Shown one piece after another: positions 1 through 7,949 of a stretch of 64,000 nt of DNA. Both the position numbers and the translations under genes were made by a program. The notes below the pieces were generated by a model that had not been told where the DNA came from, did no database searches, and saw nothing but the letters and a program-made list of their open reading frames with translations. The first letter of the stretch is position 1, and each line of letters begins with the position of its first letter. This stretch comes from Betaproteobacteria bacterium (GTDB taxonomy: Bacteria; Pseudomonadota; Gammaproteobacteria; Burkholderiales; SG8-39), in assembly GCA_004297625.1 (NCBI GenBank), contig SCTY01000071.1, forward strand, positions 204,772 through 268,771. Direction: 5' to 3'.

Positions 1-809
1 AGGAGGCCGACGCGGTGCTGCTGGTCGAATCCGTGGTTCCCTGGCATCCGCCGTCATCGCTCGGCAAAGGCGTCAAGATCTACGCGATCGGCGAAGACCC
101 GTTGCGCTCGAACCTGCCGTTCTGGGGGTTTCGCGCCGACCTCGTCGTGCCCGGCGAGCTGCGCTCGACCCTTGATGGATTGCTTTCCCGGATAGATCGC
201 AAAGAAACGCCTCGAACGGTAAGACAAGACGTAAGGCCCGTTGCCGCCGCCATGAACACGGCCTGGATCGCGCAAGAGCTGAACGAAGTCCTGCGCAAGG
301 GCGCCGTCGTGGTGAACGAGACCATCACGCATCGCCTGGAGCTGCTGCGGCGGCTGACGAAGCTCGAGCCGGGCGGGTTCTACGAATCGAGCTTCGGCGG
401 CCTGGGCGTGGGTCTCGGTGTGGCGCTCGGCGTGAAATACGCGCAGCCCGAGCGCACCGTGATCGCGACGATCGGCGACGGGGCGTTCCACTACAACCCG
501 GTGCTCGCCTCCTTCGGCGCGAGCCAGGAGCTCGGCCTGCCGATGCTGGTGGTGCTTTTCGACAACGCCGGCTACCTGTCGCAGAAGACCGACGTGAAGA
601 CCTATTACCCGGACGGATCGGCCGTCCGGACCGGCAGGTTCGCAGGAACCGCCATCACGCCGCGCCCGGAATATGCGAAGCTCGCCGAAGCGTACGGCGG
701 CTACGGCGAGAAGGTGACCGAGGCCGGCCAGGCGCGCGCCGCACTGCAACGAGGATTGCAGGAAGTCGAAAAAGGGCGCTTAGCGCTCGTGCACATGGTG
801 CTGGAATGA
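1..809 (+). CDS. ThDP-dependent enzyme, C-terminal part (cut by window edge)
   Basis: The frame is open from the first base, so the gene begins outside the window; about 268 C-terminal residues are present. It carries the ThDP/Mg2+ signature GDGAFHYNP followed 24 residues later by DNAGY (GDG...N motif), typical of the pyrophosphate-binding domain of the acetolactate synthase/benzoylformate decarboxylase superfamily. By family knowledge it decarboxylates or ligates a 2-oxo acid in the cytoplasm; the substrate cannot be read from this part. Its stop overlaps the start of the 2Fe-2S gene by four bases (ATGA), so the two are translationally coupled and probably in one catabolic operon. A second, different ThDP enzyme lies at 35.2 kb. 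Confidence 0.85.
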   Translation, partial: EADAVLLVESVVPWHPPSSLGKGVKIYAIGEDPLRSNLPFWGFRADLVVPGELRSTLDGLLSRIDRKETPRTVRQDVRPVAAAMNTAWIAQELNEVLRKGAVVVNETITHRLELLRRLTKLEPGGFYESSFGGLGVGLGVALGVKYAQPERTVIATIGDGAFHYNPVLASFGASQELGLPMLVVLFDNAGYLSQKTDVKTYYPDGSAVRTGRFAGTAITPRPEYAKLAEAYGGYGEKVTEAGQARAALQRGLQEVEKGRLALVHMVLE

Positions 810-1264
810 CGGAATTCGAGGTGAACGGCGAGCGGCGCAGCGTCGCCGCCGATCCGGACACGCCGCTCCTTTACGTGCTGCGCAACGATCTCGGCCTCGT
901 CGGCAGCCGCTACGGCTGCGGCACCGGCCAGTGCGGCGCCTGCTTCGTGATGGTCGACGGCAAGGCGCTGCCTTCGTGCGACACGCCGCTCTGGAGCGTG
1001 GCGAACAAGTCGGTGATCACCGTGGAGGGGCTCTCCAAAGGCGGCGCGCTGCATCCGGTGCAGAAGGCGCTCCTTGCCGAGCAGGCCGCGCAGTGCGGCT
1101 ATTGCATCAGCGGCATCGCGGTGACCGCGGCGGCTTTTCTCCAACAAAACAAAAACCCGAGTGAAAGCGAAGTGCGCGCGGCCCTGGATCGCAATCTTTG
1201 CCGCTGCGGCGCGCATAACCGCGTAGTACGCGCGGTGCTGCGTGCCGCGAAGGAGATGCCATGA
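806..1264 (+). CDS. (2Fe-2S)-binding subunit of a molybdenum hydroxylase
   Basis: The 152-residue protein has the two 2Fe-2S clusters of the xanthine-dehydrogenase family small subunit. The plant-type ferredoxin motif CGTGQCGAC sits near residue 38 with its distal Cys in PSCDTP, and the second cluster uses CGYC (about 97) and CRCG (about 131). It relays electrons from the Mo site of the large subunit encoded just downstream. Length fits IorA/NicA-type small subunits. The ATG overlaps the preceding stop. A 105-bp dyad element separates it from the Mo-subunit gene. No FAD subunit gene lies next to it, so electrons probably pass to another acceptor such as a cytochrome, as in isoquinoline 1-oxidoreductase or nicotinate dehydrogenase (inference). 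Confidence 0.9.
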   Translation: MTEFEVNGERRSVAADPDTPLLYVLRNDLGLVGSRYGCGTGQCGACFVMVDGKALPSCDTPLWSVANKSVITVEGLSKGGALHPVQKALLAEQAAQCGYCISGIAVTAAAFLQQNKNPSESEVRAALDRNLCRCGAHNRVVRAVLRAAKEMP

Positions 1265-1274
1265 GCCTTGCTTC

Positions 1275-1379
1275 CCCCCCTGTTAAGGGGGGAGCGAGCG
1301 GTTTTCGCGAGCGGGGGGTTTGCTTTTTCGAAAACCAACCCCCCGCTCGTTTCACTCGCGACCCCCTTCACAGGGGGTC
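1275..1379 (+). repeat. Intercistronic dyad-symmetric element, copy A
   Basis: This 105-bp element has palindromic ends, C6-TGTTAA-G6 at 1275-1292 and GACCCCC...GGGGGTC at 1360-1379. A central 13-bp stem pairs 1308-1320 with 1337-1349 (CGAGCGGGGGGTT against its complement) around a loop containing TTCGAAAACC. Copies B (12319-12426) and C (33603-33710) share the layout and most of the sequence. It fills the gap between the two molybdenum-hydroxylase genes and ends 12 bases before the ATG of the large subunit. No coding content is supported. Confidence 0.9.
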
Positions 1380-1391
1380 AAAGGTACGCCA

Positions 1392-3401
1392 ATGAGCCGG
1401 CGCATCCGCTTCGAGCGCGACCGCAGCGTGTGGATCGCGAGCGGCAAGGTGGAGCTCGGCCAGGGCATCAACACCGCGCTCGCACAGATCGCCGCGGAAG
1501 AGCTCGACGTCGCGCTGGAGCGCATCCGCATCGTCGCGCCGAGCACCGCCTATAGCCCCGACGAGGGCTACACCTCCGGCAGCATGTCGATCCAGGAAGG
1601 CGGCAAGGGCATGCGCGCCGCCTGCGTGGAGGCGCGCGGCAGGCTGCTCGCGCACGCGGCGCAGCTCCTCGGTGCGCCGATCGCCGAGCTCACGGTCGAG
1701 GACGGCACGATCCGGGCGAAGAACGGCAGCAGCGTGACTTACTGGGAGTGCGCCGCCGAGGCGACCGAAGCGCCGCCGGCGGGCGCGGGCGTGAAGCCCT
1801 CGGGCCCGGCGCGCGTCCTCGGAAAGAGCGCGCCGCGCATCGACCTCCCGGCGAAGATCATCGGCCAGCCCGCCTACGTGCACGACATGAAGCTCCCCGG
1901 GATGCTGCACGCGCGCATCGTGCGGCCTTCCCGTCCTTTCAAAAGAATTGTTTCTTTAGAGAGAATAAAGATCCCCGGGGTCTCTGTCGTACAAGACGGC
2001 AGCTTCGTCGGCGTGCTCGCCGAGCGCGAGGAGGCGGCGATCGCGGCGGCGAAGAAGCTGCGCGAAAAGTCGGTGTGGGAAGAATCGCGGGTGCCCGAGG
2101 ACTTCCACGCCTGGCTGCGAAAGAACGTCACCGAGCGCGTCATCACCAAGGAGGCGCGAAGCGAGGTTCGCGGCGAAAAAACGTTGAAGGCCTCGTATAC
2201 GAAGCCGTTCATCGCGCACGCCTCGATCGGCCCCTCGTGCGCCATCGCGCGCATGAAGGACGGCAAGCTCGAGGTGTGGACCCACAGCCAGGGCATCTTC
2301 GGGCTGCGACATGAACTGTCCATAGTTCTCAACCTCCCCGTTGAGAGCATTGTTGTTACTCACGCCGAAGGCGCCGGGTGCTATGGGCACAACGGCGCCG
2401 ACGACGTGGCGCTCGACGCGGCGCTGCTCGCGCGCGCGGCGAGCGGCCGCCCGGTGAGGCTGCAGTGGACGCGCGAGGACGAGTTCGCCTGGGAGCCTTA
2501 CGGCCCGGCGATGTCGTTCGACCTCGAAGCGAAGCTCGACGCGAGCGGCGGCATCGTCTCGTGGAAGCACGAGTTCTGGAGCAACGGGCACACCAACCGG
2601 CCCGGCCGCTCGCCCAAGCCCGCGCTCTTCGCCGCCGGCCAGCTCGCGAAGCCCTTCGAGCGCACGCCTGCCATCGACCCGGCGCTGCCCGCGGGCGGCT
2701 CGGAGCGCAACGCCATCCCGCTCTACGATTTTCCCGACCTCCTCGTCGTGAAGAACTACGTGCGCGAGACGCCGCGCCGGGTTTCCTCGCTGCGCGCGCT
2801 GGGCGCGTACGGCAACGTGTTTGCCATCGAGTCGTTCATGGACGAGCTTGCGGCGGCGGCGGGCGCCGACCCGATCGAGTTTCGCCTCAAGCATCTGAAG
2901 GACCCGCGCGCCCGCGCAGTGCTGGAAAGACTTATTCCCGAATTCCGCAACCGAAAAAAAGCGGAAGCATGGGGCCACGGCATCGCCTTCGCCAAATACA
3001 AGAATATCGGCGCTTACTGCGCGGTGCTCGCCGAGGTGGAGGCGGGGGAGGTGCTGCGCGTGAGACGCCTCGTGCTTGCCGCGGACGTCGGGCTGCAGAT
3101 CAACCCGGACGGCGTGGCGAACCAGCTCGAAGGCGGCGCGATTCAGGCGACGAGCTGGACGCTCAAGGAGGACGGCAAGATCGGCGCGGTGTCGTGGGAG
3201 GACTACCCGATTCTCAAGTTCACCGAAGTGCCGAAGGTCGAAGTCTTGCTCTTGAACAACGATTTTCCGTCGCTTGGCGCGGGAGAGGCCGCGCAGGGCC
3301 CGACTGCCGCGGCGATCGCCAACGCGCTCTACGACGCGCTCGGCGTGCGCGTGCGCGACCTGCCGCTCACGCCCGAGCGCATCGTGAAGGCCATGGGTTG
3401 A
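1392..3401 (+). CDS. Molybdopterin-binding large subunit of an IorB/NicB-type hydroxylase
   Basis: The 669-residue protein belongs to the xanthine-dehydrogenase large-subunit family. An early GKVELGQG motif (about residue 18), the HNGADDVALDAALLAR region and the C-terminal GAGEAAQGP, which carries the expected catalytic Glu, are visible. It should hydroxylate an N-heterocycle or aldehyde with water at a Mo-cytosine cofactor (family knowledge; substrate unknown). The frame is open upstream through the repeat element to 1320, but the ATG at 1392 just after the element is the sensible start. It is shorter than IorB (about 780 residues), and the N-terminal MoCo motif comes first as in that subgroup. 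No Tat signal is seen with this start. It is followed by an LLM oxidoreductase gene 16 bases on. Confidence 0.85.
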   Translation: MSRRIRFERDRSVWIASGKVELGQGINTALAQIAAEELDVALERIRIVAPSTAYSPDEGYTSGSMSIQEGGKGMRAACVEARGRLLAHAAQLLGAPIAELTVEDGTIRAKNGSSVTYWECAAEATEAPPAGAGVKPSGPARVLGKSAPRIDLPAKIIGQPAYVHDMKLPGMLHARIVRPSRPFKRIVSLERIKIPGVSVVQDGSFVGVLAEREEAAIAAAKKLREKSVWEESRVPEDFHAWLRKNVTERVITKEARSEVRGEKTLKASYTKPFIAHASIGPSCAIARMKDGKLEVWTHSQGIFGLRHELSIVLNLPVESIVVTHAEGAGCYGHNGADDVALDAALLARAASGRPVRLQWTREDEFAWEPYGPAMSFDLEAKLDASGGIVSWKHEFWSNGHTNRPGRSPKPALFAAGQLAKPFERTPAIDPALPAGGSERNAIPLYDFPDLLVVKNYVRETPRRVSSLRALGAYGNVFAIESFMDELAAAAGADPIEFRLKHLKDPRARAVLERLIPEFRNRKKAEAWGHGIAFAKYKNIGAYCAVLAEVEAGEVLRVRRLVLAADVGLQINPDGVANQLEGGAIQATSWTLKEDGKIGAVSWEDYPILKFTEVPKVEVLLLNNDFPSLGAGEAAQGPTAAAIANALYDALGVRVRDLPLTPERIVKAMG

Positions 3402-3417
3402 GTTTCGAGGAGAAAAA

Positions 3418-4509
3418 ATGAAGCTCGGGATGTTCATGATGCCGGTGCACCCGCTGAACCGGAACCCCAGCGAGACGCTGAAGGAGGACCGCGAGGCGGT
3501 GATCCTCGCCGACAAGCTCGGGTTCCACGACGTGTTCATCGGCGAGCACCTCACGGACAAGGCCGAGAACATCACCAACTCGATGCTGTTCCTCGCGACG
3601 CTGATCCACTCGACCGAGCGCATCAGGCTCGCGAGCGGCACCTGCAACCTGTCGCAGCTGCATCCGGTGCTGGTCGCCGCGCAGGCGGCGATGATGGACC
3701 ACCTGTGCGAAGGGCGCTTCATCCTCGGCGTGAGCCCGGGCGCGCTGGTGTCCGACGCGGAGGTGCTCGGCATCCTCGACGAGGACCGCAACAGGATGTT
3801 CGCCGAGGCGATCGACGTGATCCTCGCCATCTGGGAGCGCGAGCCGCCCTACGACATCGACTTCCCGGGCAACCGCTTCAAGGTGACCACGCGCAAGACC
3901 ATGGACCTGCCGTACGGCGTCGGCGTCATGCCCAAGCCCTACCAGAAGCCGCGCCCCGAGATCGTCGGCACCGTCGTCGCGCCCTTTTCCAAGGGCGTGG
4001 TGGCGATGGGCGAGCGCGATTTCCACCCGCTGTCGGCGAACTTTTTGCTGCCGCACTGGCTGAAGACGCACTGGGCGAACTACGCCGAGGGCAAGAAGAA
4101 GAAAGGCATCGAGCCCGATCCCGCGGAGTGGCGCGTGGCGCGCACCGTGTTCGTCGCCGACGACGACAGGGTCGCCGCTGCCTACGGGCGCCACGACGCG
4201 GGGAGCCCCTACCGCTTCTACTACAAGCAGCTCCAGACCAAGCTCACCAAGGCCGGCCGGCACGCGGTGTTCAAGGAGCGCCTCGACCAGCCCGACAACG
4301 AGATCACCTACGAATTCGTGCTCGAGCGCCTGTGCATCTACGGCACGGTGAACAAGGTGGTCGACGAGATCCTGAAGCTGCGCGAGCAGGTCGGCGACTT
4401 CGGCGAGCTCGTCTACGCCGGCATGGACTGGGTCGATCCCGATCTCGCCAAGCGCTCGATGGAGCTCATGGCCGACGAGGTCATGCCGCAGGTGAACCGG
4501 GCGATCTAG
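3418..4509 (+). CDS. LLM-class flavin-dependent oxidoreductase
   Basis: The 363-residue protein shows the luciferase-like monooxygenase fold: the N-terminal MKLGMFMMPVHP strand, FIGEHLTDK (about 40), then LASGTCNLSQLHPVLVA and the GRFILGVSPG turn. Members use reduced FMN from a partner reductase to insert oxygen in monoterpenes, alkanes or heterocycles; the length resembles LimB-type limonene monooxygenases (similarity by eye, substrate unproven). The start has a good Shine-Dalgarno, GAGGAG, eight to ten bases upstream. It probably ends the operon with the molybdenum hydroxylase. Its TAG stop shares the palindrome CTAG with the stop of the convergent gene. Confidence 0.85.
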   Translation: MKLGMFMMPVHPLNRNPSETLKEDREAVILADKLGFHDVFIGEHLTDKAENITNSMLFLATLIHSTERIRLASGTCNLSQLHPVLVAAQAAMMDHLCEGRFILGVSPGALVSDAEVLGILDEDRNRMFAEAIDVILAIWEREPPYDIDFPGNRFKVTTRKTMDLPYGVGVMPKPYQKPRPEIVGTVVAPFSKGVVAMGERDFHPLSANFLLPHWLKTHWANYAEGKKKKGIEPDPAEWRVARTVFVADDDRVAAAYGRHDAGSPYRFYYKQLQTKLTKAGRHAVFKERLDQPDNEITYEFVLERLCIYGTVNKVVDEILKLREQVGDFGELVYAGMDWVDPDLAKRSMELMADEVMPQVNRAI

Positions 4510-4931
4510 AAGTAACGGACCAGGTACGGCAGCAGCGCGAGGAGGCCCGCAAGCACGATAGCCAGGCCGGCGATCGTCATCGCCCACCGGCTGCGCACCG
4601 CCTGGCTCGCCAGCTCGGCTCTCATGCGGGCGATGTGCTGCTTGTTCTGCTCCTCGACCTGCGCGACCCTCAAAGCGAGTTGCGAGAGAGCCTCGGTCAG
4701 GCCGTTGGCCTGCTCGGCAAGCCGCTTGGTCAGCTCCGATTGGGAGGCCACCGCCTCGGAGAGCTGCTCGAGCGTAAGAGCACCTCTGTCTTGCTCCCTG
4801 GGCTCGGCGGGGGCGGATAGTTCTTTTCTTTCCGCGCGCCAGCTCTTTACGCGGTCCCACGCCTGGCTTGCCGCGTTCAGCACCGTTTCGCCGTACCTCA
4901 GAAGCTTGTCCCACGGAACTTGGGCAGCCAT
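4506..4931 (-). CDS. Small coiled-coil protein with C-terminal membrane anchor
   Basis: Unrecognised protein of about 141 residues (ATG at 4931; GTG 4946 and ATG 4940 are alternatives). Residues about 50-105 are rich in Glu, Gln, Ala and Leu with heptad spacing (LEQLSEAVASQSELTKRLAE), suggesting a coiled coil. A single hydrophobic segment (AMTIAGLAIVLAGLLALLPYL) closes the protein, so it is probably tail-anchored in the inner membrane. It ends convergently against the flavin oxidoreductase with a shared CTAG. Confidence 0.65.
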   Translation of the reverse strand: MAAQVPWDKLLRYGETVLNAASQAWDRVKSWRAERKELSAPAEPREQDRGALTLEQLSEAVASQSELTKRLAEQANGLTEALSQLALRVAQVEEQNKQHIARMRAELASQAVRSRWAMTIAGLAIVLAGLLALLPYLVRYF

Positions 4932-4965
4932 GCGCACCATTATCACCGCAACACAGTGCGAAAGG

Positions 4966-4990
4966 AATTAAGGCTCTGACCCCGAATTCA
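4966..4990 (+). repeat. Solo arm of the 25-bp inverted-repeat element
   Basis: These 25 bases match the right arm of the repeat at 36707-36773 (core CTGACCCCGAATTCA), differing at about two positions. Only one arm is present. It lies between the coiled-coil gene and the sigma factor gene. Read on the minus strand its first triplet, TGA (4990-4988), is the sigma gene's stop codon. Confidence 0.75.
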
Positions 4991-5668
4991 GGTGGCCGAT
5001 AGACCGAGCTGCTTGAGTACGCTGTCGACGATCCGGTCGCAGCGCGCGCCGTCGAAGCCGAAGGCGTCTTCCATCGTGAGGTCGAGGTCGCGGGCGAGCG
5101 CCTCGCGCAGCAGGCCGCGTGCGCGGAAGTAGCGCGTGCGCACGGTCGCCTCGGGCATGTCGAGCGCGGCGGCGGTTTCCTCCACCGAGAGCTCTTCCAC
5201 GCCGCGCAGCATGAAGACGGCGCGATAGCCATCGGGCAGCTCGTCGATGCGCGCTTCGAGAAGCTTGCGCATCTGGCCGCGCAGCGTTTCGCGCTCGGGT
5301 CCTTCTTGCTTGTCCATATCGGGTTCCGGCTCTTCCACCGTGCCGTCGATCGGCACCACTTCGGCGAGCCTCGCGTTGCGCCGGCGGCGCATCAGCGCCT
5401 CGTTCGCCGCGATGCGCACCAGCCACGTCGAGAGCTTCGACTCGCCGCGAAACTTGTCGAAGGCGTTGTAGGCCTTGATGTAGGCGTCCTGCACCGCGTC
5501 TTCCGCGTCGGTGTCGTTGCGCAGGATGGCGCGCGCCGTGCGGTAGAGCATCCGGTTGTGCCGCCGCATGAGCGCCTCCATGGCGCGGCCGTCGCCCGCT
5601 TTGATGCGCTCGATGAGCTCCAAGTCATTGAGAGTCTCGAAGGCTACGGCCGCGGTCTTAGGCTTCAT
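4988..5668 (-). CDS. ECF-type RNA polymerase sigma factor
   Basis: The 226-residue protein has sigma-70 region 2 (LIERIKAGDGRAMEALMRRHNRMLYRTARAIL, DAEDAVQDAYIKAY, FRGESKLSTWLVRIAANEAL) and region 4 (LPDGYRAVFMLRGVEELSVEETAAALDMPEATVRTRYFRARGLLR). It should direct core polymerase to an extracytoplasmic-function regulon. The ATG at 5668 is preferred because GGAG lies about seven bases upstream; a GTG at 5680 is in frame. Its start lies inside the end of folE (11-base overlap), so the two are coupled. No anti-sigma gene follows. The stop codon is contributed by a solo repeat arm, so the C-terminus may have been altered by that insertion (inference). Confidence 0.9.
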   Translation of the reverse strand: MKPKTAAVAFETLNDLELIERIKAGDGRAMEALMRRHNRMLYRTARAILRNDTDAEDAVQDAYIKAYNAFDKFRGESKLSTWLVRIAANEALMRRRRNARLAEVVPIDGTVEEPEPDMDKQEGPERETLRGQMRKLLEARIDELPDGYRAVFMLRGVEELSVEETAAALDMPEATVRTRYFRARGLLREALARDLDLTMEDAFGFDGARCDRIVDSVLKQLGLSAT

Positions 5669-6209
5669 TGATGACTCCACGCACTGCGCGGGTTACGGTC
5701 GACGACATCTGCTTTTGGACGCCGCGCATCGCCATGCACATGTGCTGCGCCTCCATGATCACCCTCACTCCGCGCGGATGCAGGACTTCCATCAGCGCGT
5801 CGGCCACCTGAGCGGTGAGGCGCTCCTGCACCTGGAGCCGGCGCGCGAAGAGCTCGATGAGCCGCGGAATCTTCGACAAGCCGATGATCTTCCGGGTCGG
5901 AAGGTACGCCACGTGCGCGCGGCCGAAGAAAGGCAGCAGGTGGTGCTCGCACAGCGAGAAAAATTCCACGTCGCGCACGAGGATGAGGCCATCGTCCTCG
6001 GCGTCGAAGATTGCGTTGCCGACCACGCTGGCCGGATCGGCCTCGTAGCCCGAGGTGAGGAAGCGCATGGCCTTGGAGAAGCGCTTCGGGGTCTGCAGGA
6101 GGCCGGGACGGCGGCTGTCCTCGCCGAGGTGGCTGAGGATCGCCTCGACGTGCGGGGCGAGCGGGTCATCGGCTAGTTTGGCTTCAGTCGGATGTTGTTG
6201 GGTGAGCAT
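5658..6209 (-). CDS. folE: GTP cyclohydrolase I
   Basis: The 183-residue protein contains the Zn site CEHHLLPFFG with its distal Cys in QHMCMAMRGV, and the GTP/active-site segments PTRKIIGLSKIPR and QVQERLT, all diagnostic of type I GTP cyclohydrolase. It makes 7,8-dihydroneopterin triphosphate, the first step of folate synthesis. The start overlaps the end of the LysR gene by 26 bases and the 3' end overlaps the sigma gene, so it sits inside a regulator unit rather than a folate operon. A link to tetrahydrofolate demand of O-demethylation is possible but inferred. Confidence 0.95.
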   Translation of the reverse strand: MLTQQHPTEAKLADDPLAPHVEAILSHLGEDSRRPGLLQTPKRFSKAMRFLTSGYEADPASVVGNAIFDAEDDGLILVRDVEFFSLCEHHLLPFFGRAHVAYLPTRKIIGLSKIPRLIELFARRLQVQERLTAQVADALMEVLHPRGVRVIMEAQHMCMAMRGVQKQMSSTVTRAVRGVINEA

Positions 6210-7146
6210 GCGGCATTGGATGACGGCTGCCGCCGTTCCGTTTCAGGGCCGCTTCGTCCCGGATGCAGGCGATCAGCGCCTGCAGGGCCGCCCCGGGCTC
6301 GGCGTCGGCGCGCCGCATGAGCCCTATCGGCTCCTCGGTGCCGGCCGTCGAAACCGGCAGTCGAACCAGCACGCCGGAGGCGATGTCCGGCTCCACAGCG
6401 CCGAGCGGCACGAACCATACCGCGTCGCTTTGCAGAACGACGCTGCGCGCAAACGAGATCGACAGCGTTTCGATGCAGTCGTTCGGTACCGTCTCGCCGT
6501 GGGCGCGCAGCAGGCTCTCGGCGCTATGGCGGATGATCGTTCCTTTCGTCGCAAGTACAGCGGGATACGTTTTTATCCGTTCGAAACCTATCTCGTGGTC
6601 GAGCATGGGATGCGCGGCGCGCACGGCAAGCACGAGCCGATCTGAATAGAGGTGCTCGAAGGTGACGCCGGACATTTGTTCGGGATCGGAGAGCCTGCCG
6701 ACGACGAGCTCCACCTGCCGCTGCCTTAGAGCGGCGAGCAGCTCGGCGTTGGCCGCCGTAATGACCCTCAGCAGCGCCGCCGGCGCCTTGCGGCGCAGCG
6801 CGAGCGCTACGCGCGGCATGATCGCCGGGGCGACGGTGGGCAACACGCCGACCGCGAGCGACTCGGCGCCGCGCGCTTTCGCCGCGATGCCGTCGAGCCC
6901 GCTGCGCAGCGCGCTGACACTCGACCCCGCGTACCGCAGGAATTGCTCGCCTTCGGCGGTCGGCACGGCGCCGCGGCGTCCGCGCTCGAAGAGCCGAATG
7001 CCGAGGATGTCCTCGAGCTCCTTGATCGTCTTGGACACTGCCGGCTGCGAGATCGACAGGCGCTTTGCCGCGTTCTGCAGGCCGCCGTGCTCGGCGACCG
7101 CGAGAGCGCACTGCAGGTGGCGCAGCTTTATTCGGCTTTCGCGCAT
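6184..7146 (-). CDS. pcaQ: LysR-family regulator, PcaQ-like
   Basis: The 320-residue protein has an N-terminal winged helix (LRHLQCALAVAEHGGLQNAAKRLSISQPAVSKTIKELEDILG), then a two-lobed effector domain. The opening ESRIKLRHLQ and the location divergent from pcaHG match PcaQ, the activator of protocatechuate genes in rhizobia. I take the ATG at 7146; the frame is open to 7191 but that extension has no family counterpart and would run through the operator. With this start there is almost no leader, because the operator abuts the codon. Substrate response (protocatechuate or carboxymuconate) is family inference. Confidence 0.85.
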   Translation of the reverse strand: MRESRIKLRHLQCALAVAEHGGLQNAAKRLSISQPAVSKTIKELEDILGIRLFERGRRGAVPTAEGEQFLRYAGSSVSALRSGLDGIAAKARGAESLAVGVLPTVAPAIMPRVALALRRKAPAALLRVITAANAELLAALRQRQVELVVGRLSDPEQMSGVTFEHLYSDRLVLAVRAAHPMLDHEIGFERIKTYPAVLATKGTIIRHSAESLLRAHGETVPNDCIETLSISFARSVVLQSDAVWFVPLGAVEPDIASGVLVRLPVSTAGTEEPIGLMRRADAEPGAALQALIACIRDEAALKRNGGSRHPMPHAHPTTSD

Positions 7147-7152
7147 GGTTCG

Positions 7153-7168
7153 TATAACCGGGGGATTA
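7153..7168 (+). promoter_or_regulatory. Candidate PcaQ operator
   Basis: ATAACC-GGGG-GATTAT lies six bases upstream of the regulator's start and about 60 bases upstream of pcaH, inside the wider dyad GTATAA-N8-TTATAC (7152-7171). From memory the Sinorhizobium PcaQ site is ATAACC-N4-GGTTAA; the left half here is identical and the spacing is the same. It could serve autorepression and activation of pcaHG together. Confidence 0.65.
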
Positions 7169-7229
7169 TACAAATGGCGCTGAAAACTCAATTTACATCA
7201 AGGAATGGTTAGGCAAAGCTGCACGCCCT

Positions 7230-7949
7230 ATGAAAAGAGACCTCCAGATCCCGACACTCAGGCCGCGCGACTGGTCGACGCAGCCCGCCTACGTCTACCC
7301 GCCGTACAAGTCCACGGTGAAGCGCGGACCGACGCAGCCGCTCGTCCCGGTGAAGCGCGCACTCGAGCAGCTCGCCGCCCCGGTCTACGGCCACGGCGCC
7401 GTCGGCCCGCTCGACCACGATCTCACGCGCAACGCGGTGAAGAATGGCGAGCCGCTCGGCGAGCGCATCGTGGTCAGCGGCCGCGTGATCGACGAGGACG
7501 GCCGCCCCGTGCGCGACGCGCTCATCGAGATCTGGCAGGCGAACGCGGCCGGCCGCTACGCCCACAAGGTCGACCAGCACCCTGCGCCGCTCGATCCGAA
7601 TTTCCTCGGCGCCGGGCGCTGCCTTACCGACAAGCAGGGGCGCTACACCTTCGTCACGATCAAGCCCGGCGCGTATCCGTGGGGCAACGGCGCCGGCTGG
7701 CGGCCGAACCACATCCATTTCTCGCTCTTCGGCAATTACTTCGCGAGCCGCCTGGTGACGCAGATGTACTTCCCCGGCGATCCGCTGCTGCCGATCGATC
7801 CGATCTACAACAGCGCGCCCGCGGGCGCCCGCGGGCGCCTGGTCTCGCGCTACGTGCCGCTCGCCTCGGACCCCGACTTCGCGCTCGGCTACGAGTTCGA
7901 CGTCGTGCTGCGCGGCGCGCAGCAGACGCCCATGGAGAACCGCGAGTGA
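7230..7949 (+). CDS. pcaH: Protocatechuate 3,4-dioxygenase beta subunit
   Basis: The 239-residue protein carries all four non-haem Fe(III) ligands of intradiol dioxygenases: Tyr110 (AAGRYAHK), Tyr149 (KPGAYPWG), His161 and His163 (RPNHIHFS). It cleaves protocatechuate between the hydroxyls to 3-carboxy-cis,cis-muconate in the cytoplasm. Length matches known PcaH. It overlaps pcaG by GTGA and lies divergent from the pcaQ-like regulator. The rest of the beta-ketoadipate genes (pcaB, C, D, I, J) are not in this window. Confidence 0.93.
   Translation: MKRDLQIPTLRPRDWSTQPAYVYPPYKSTVKRGPTQPLVPVKRALEQLAAPVYGHGAVGPLDHDLTRNAVKNGEPLGERIVVSGRVIDEDGRPVRDALIEIWQANAAGRYAHKVDQHPAPLDPNFLGAGRCLTDKQGRYTFVTIKPGAYPWGNGAGWRPNHIHFSLFGNYFASRLVTQMYFPGDPLLPIDPIYNSAPAGARGRLVSRYVPLASDPDFALGYEFDVVLRGAQQTPMENRE

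Noticed and set aside
1275..1379. Reading the dyad elements as simple rho-independent terminators
   Set aside because: No U-tract follows and three copies share non-stem sequence, so termination alone does not explain them; attenuation remains possible.
1320..1391. N-terminal extension of the molybdenum-hydroxylase large subunit through the repeat
   Set aside because: The codons are repeat DNA (the same translation recurs before ligA); ATG 1392 follows the element.
1956..3830. Long minus-strand open frame over the molybdenum-hydroxylase large subunit
   Set aside because: Antisense to a gene with complete catalytic motifs.
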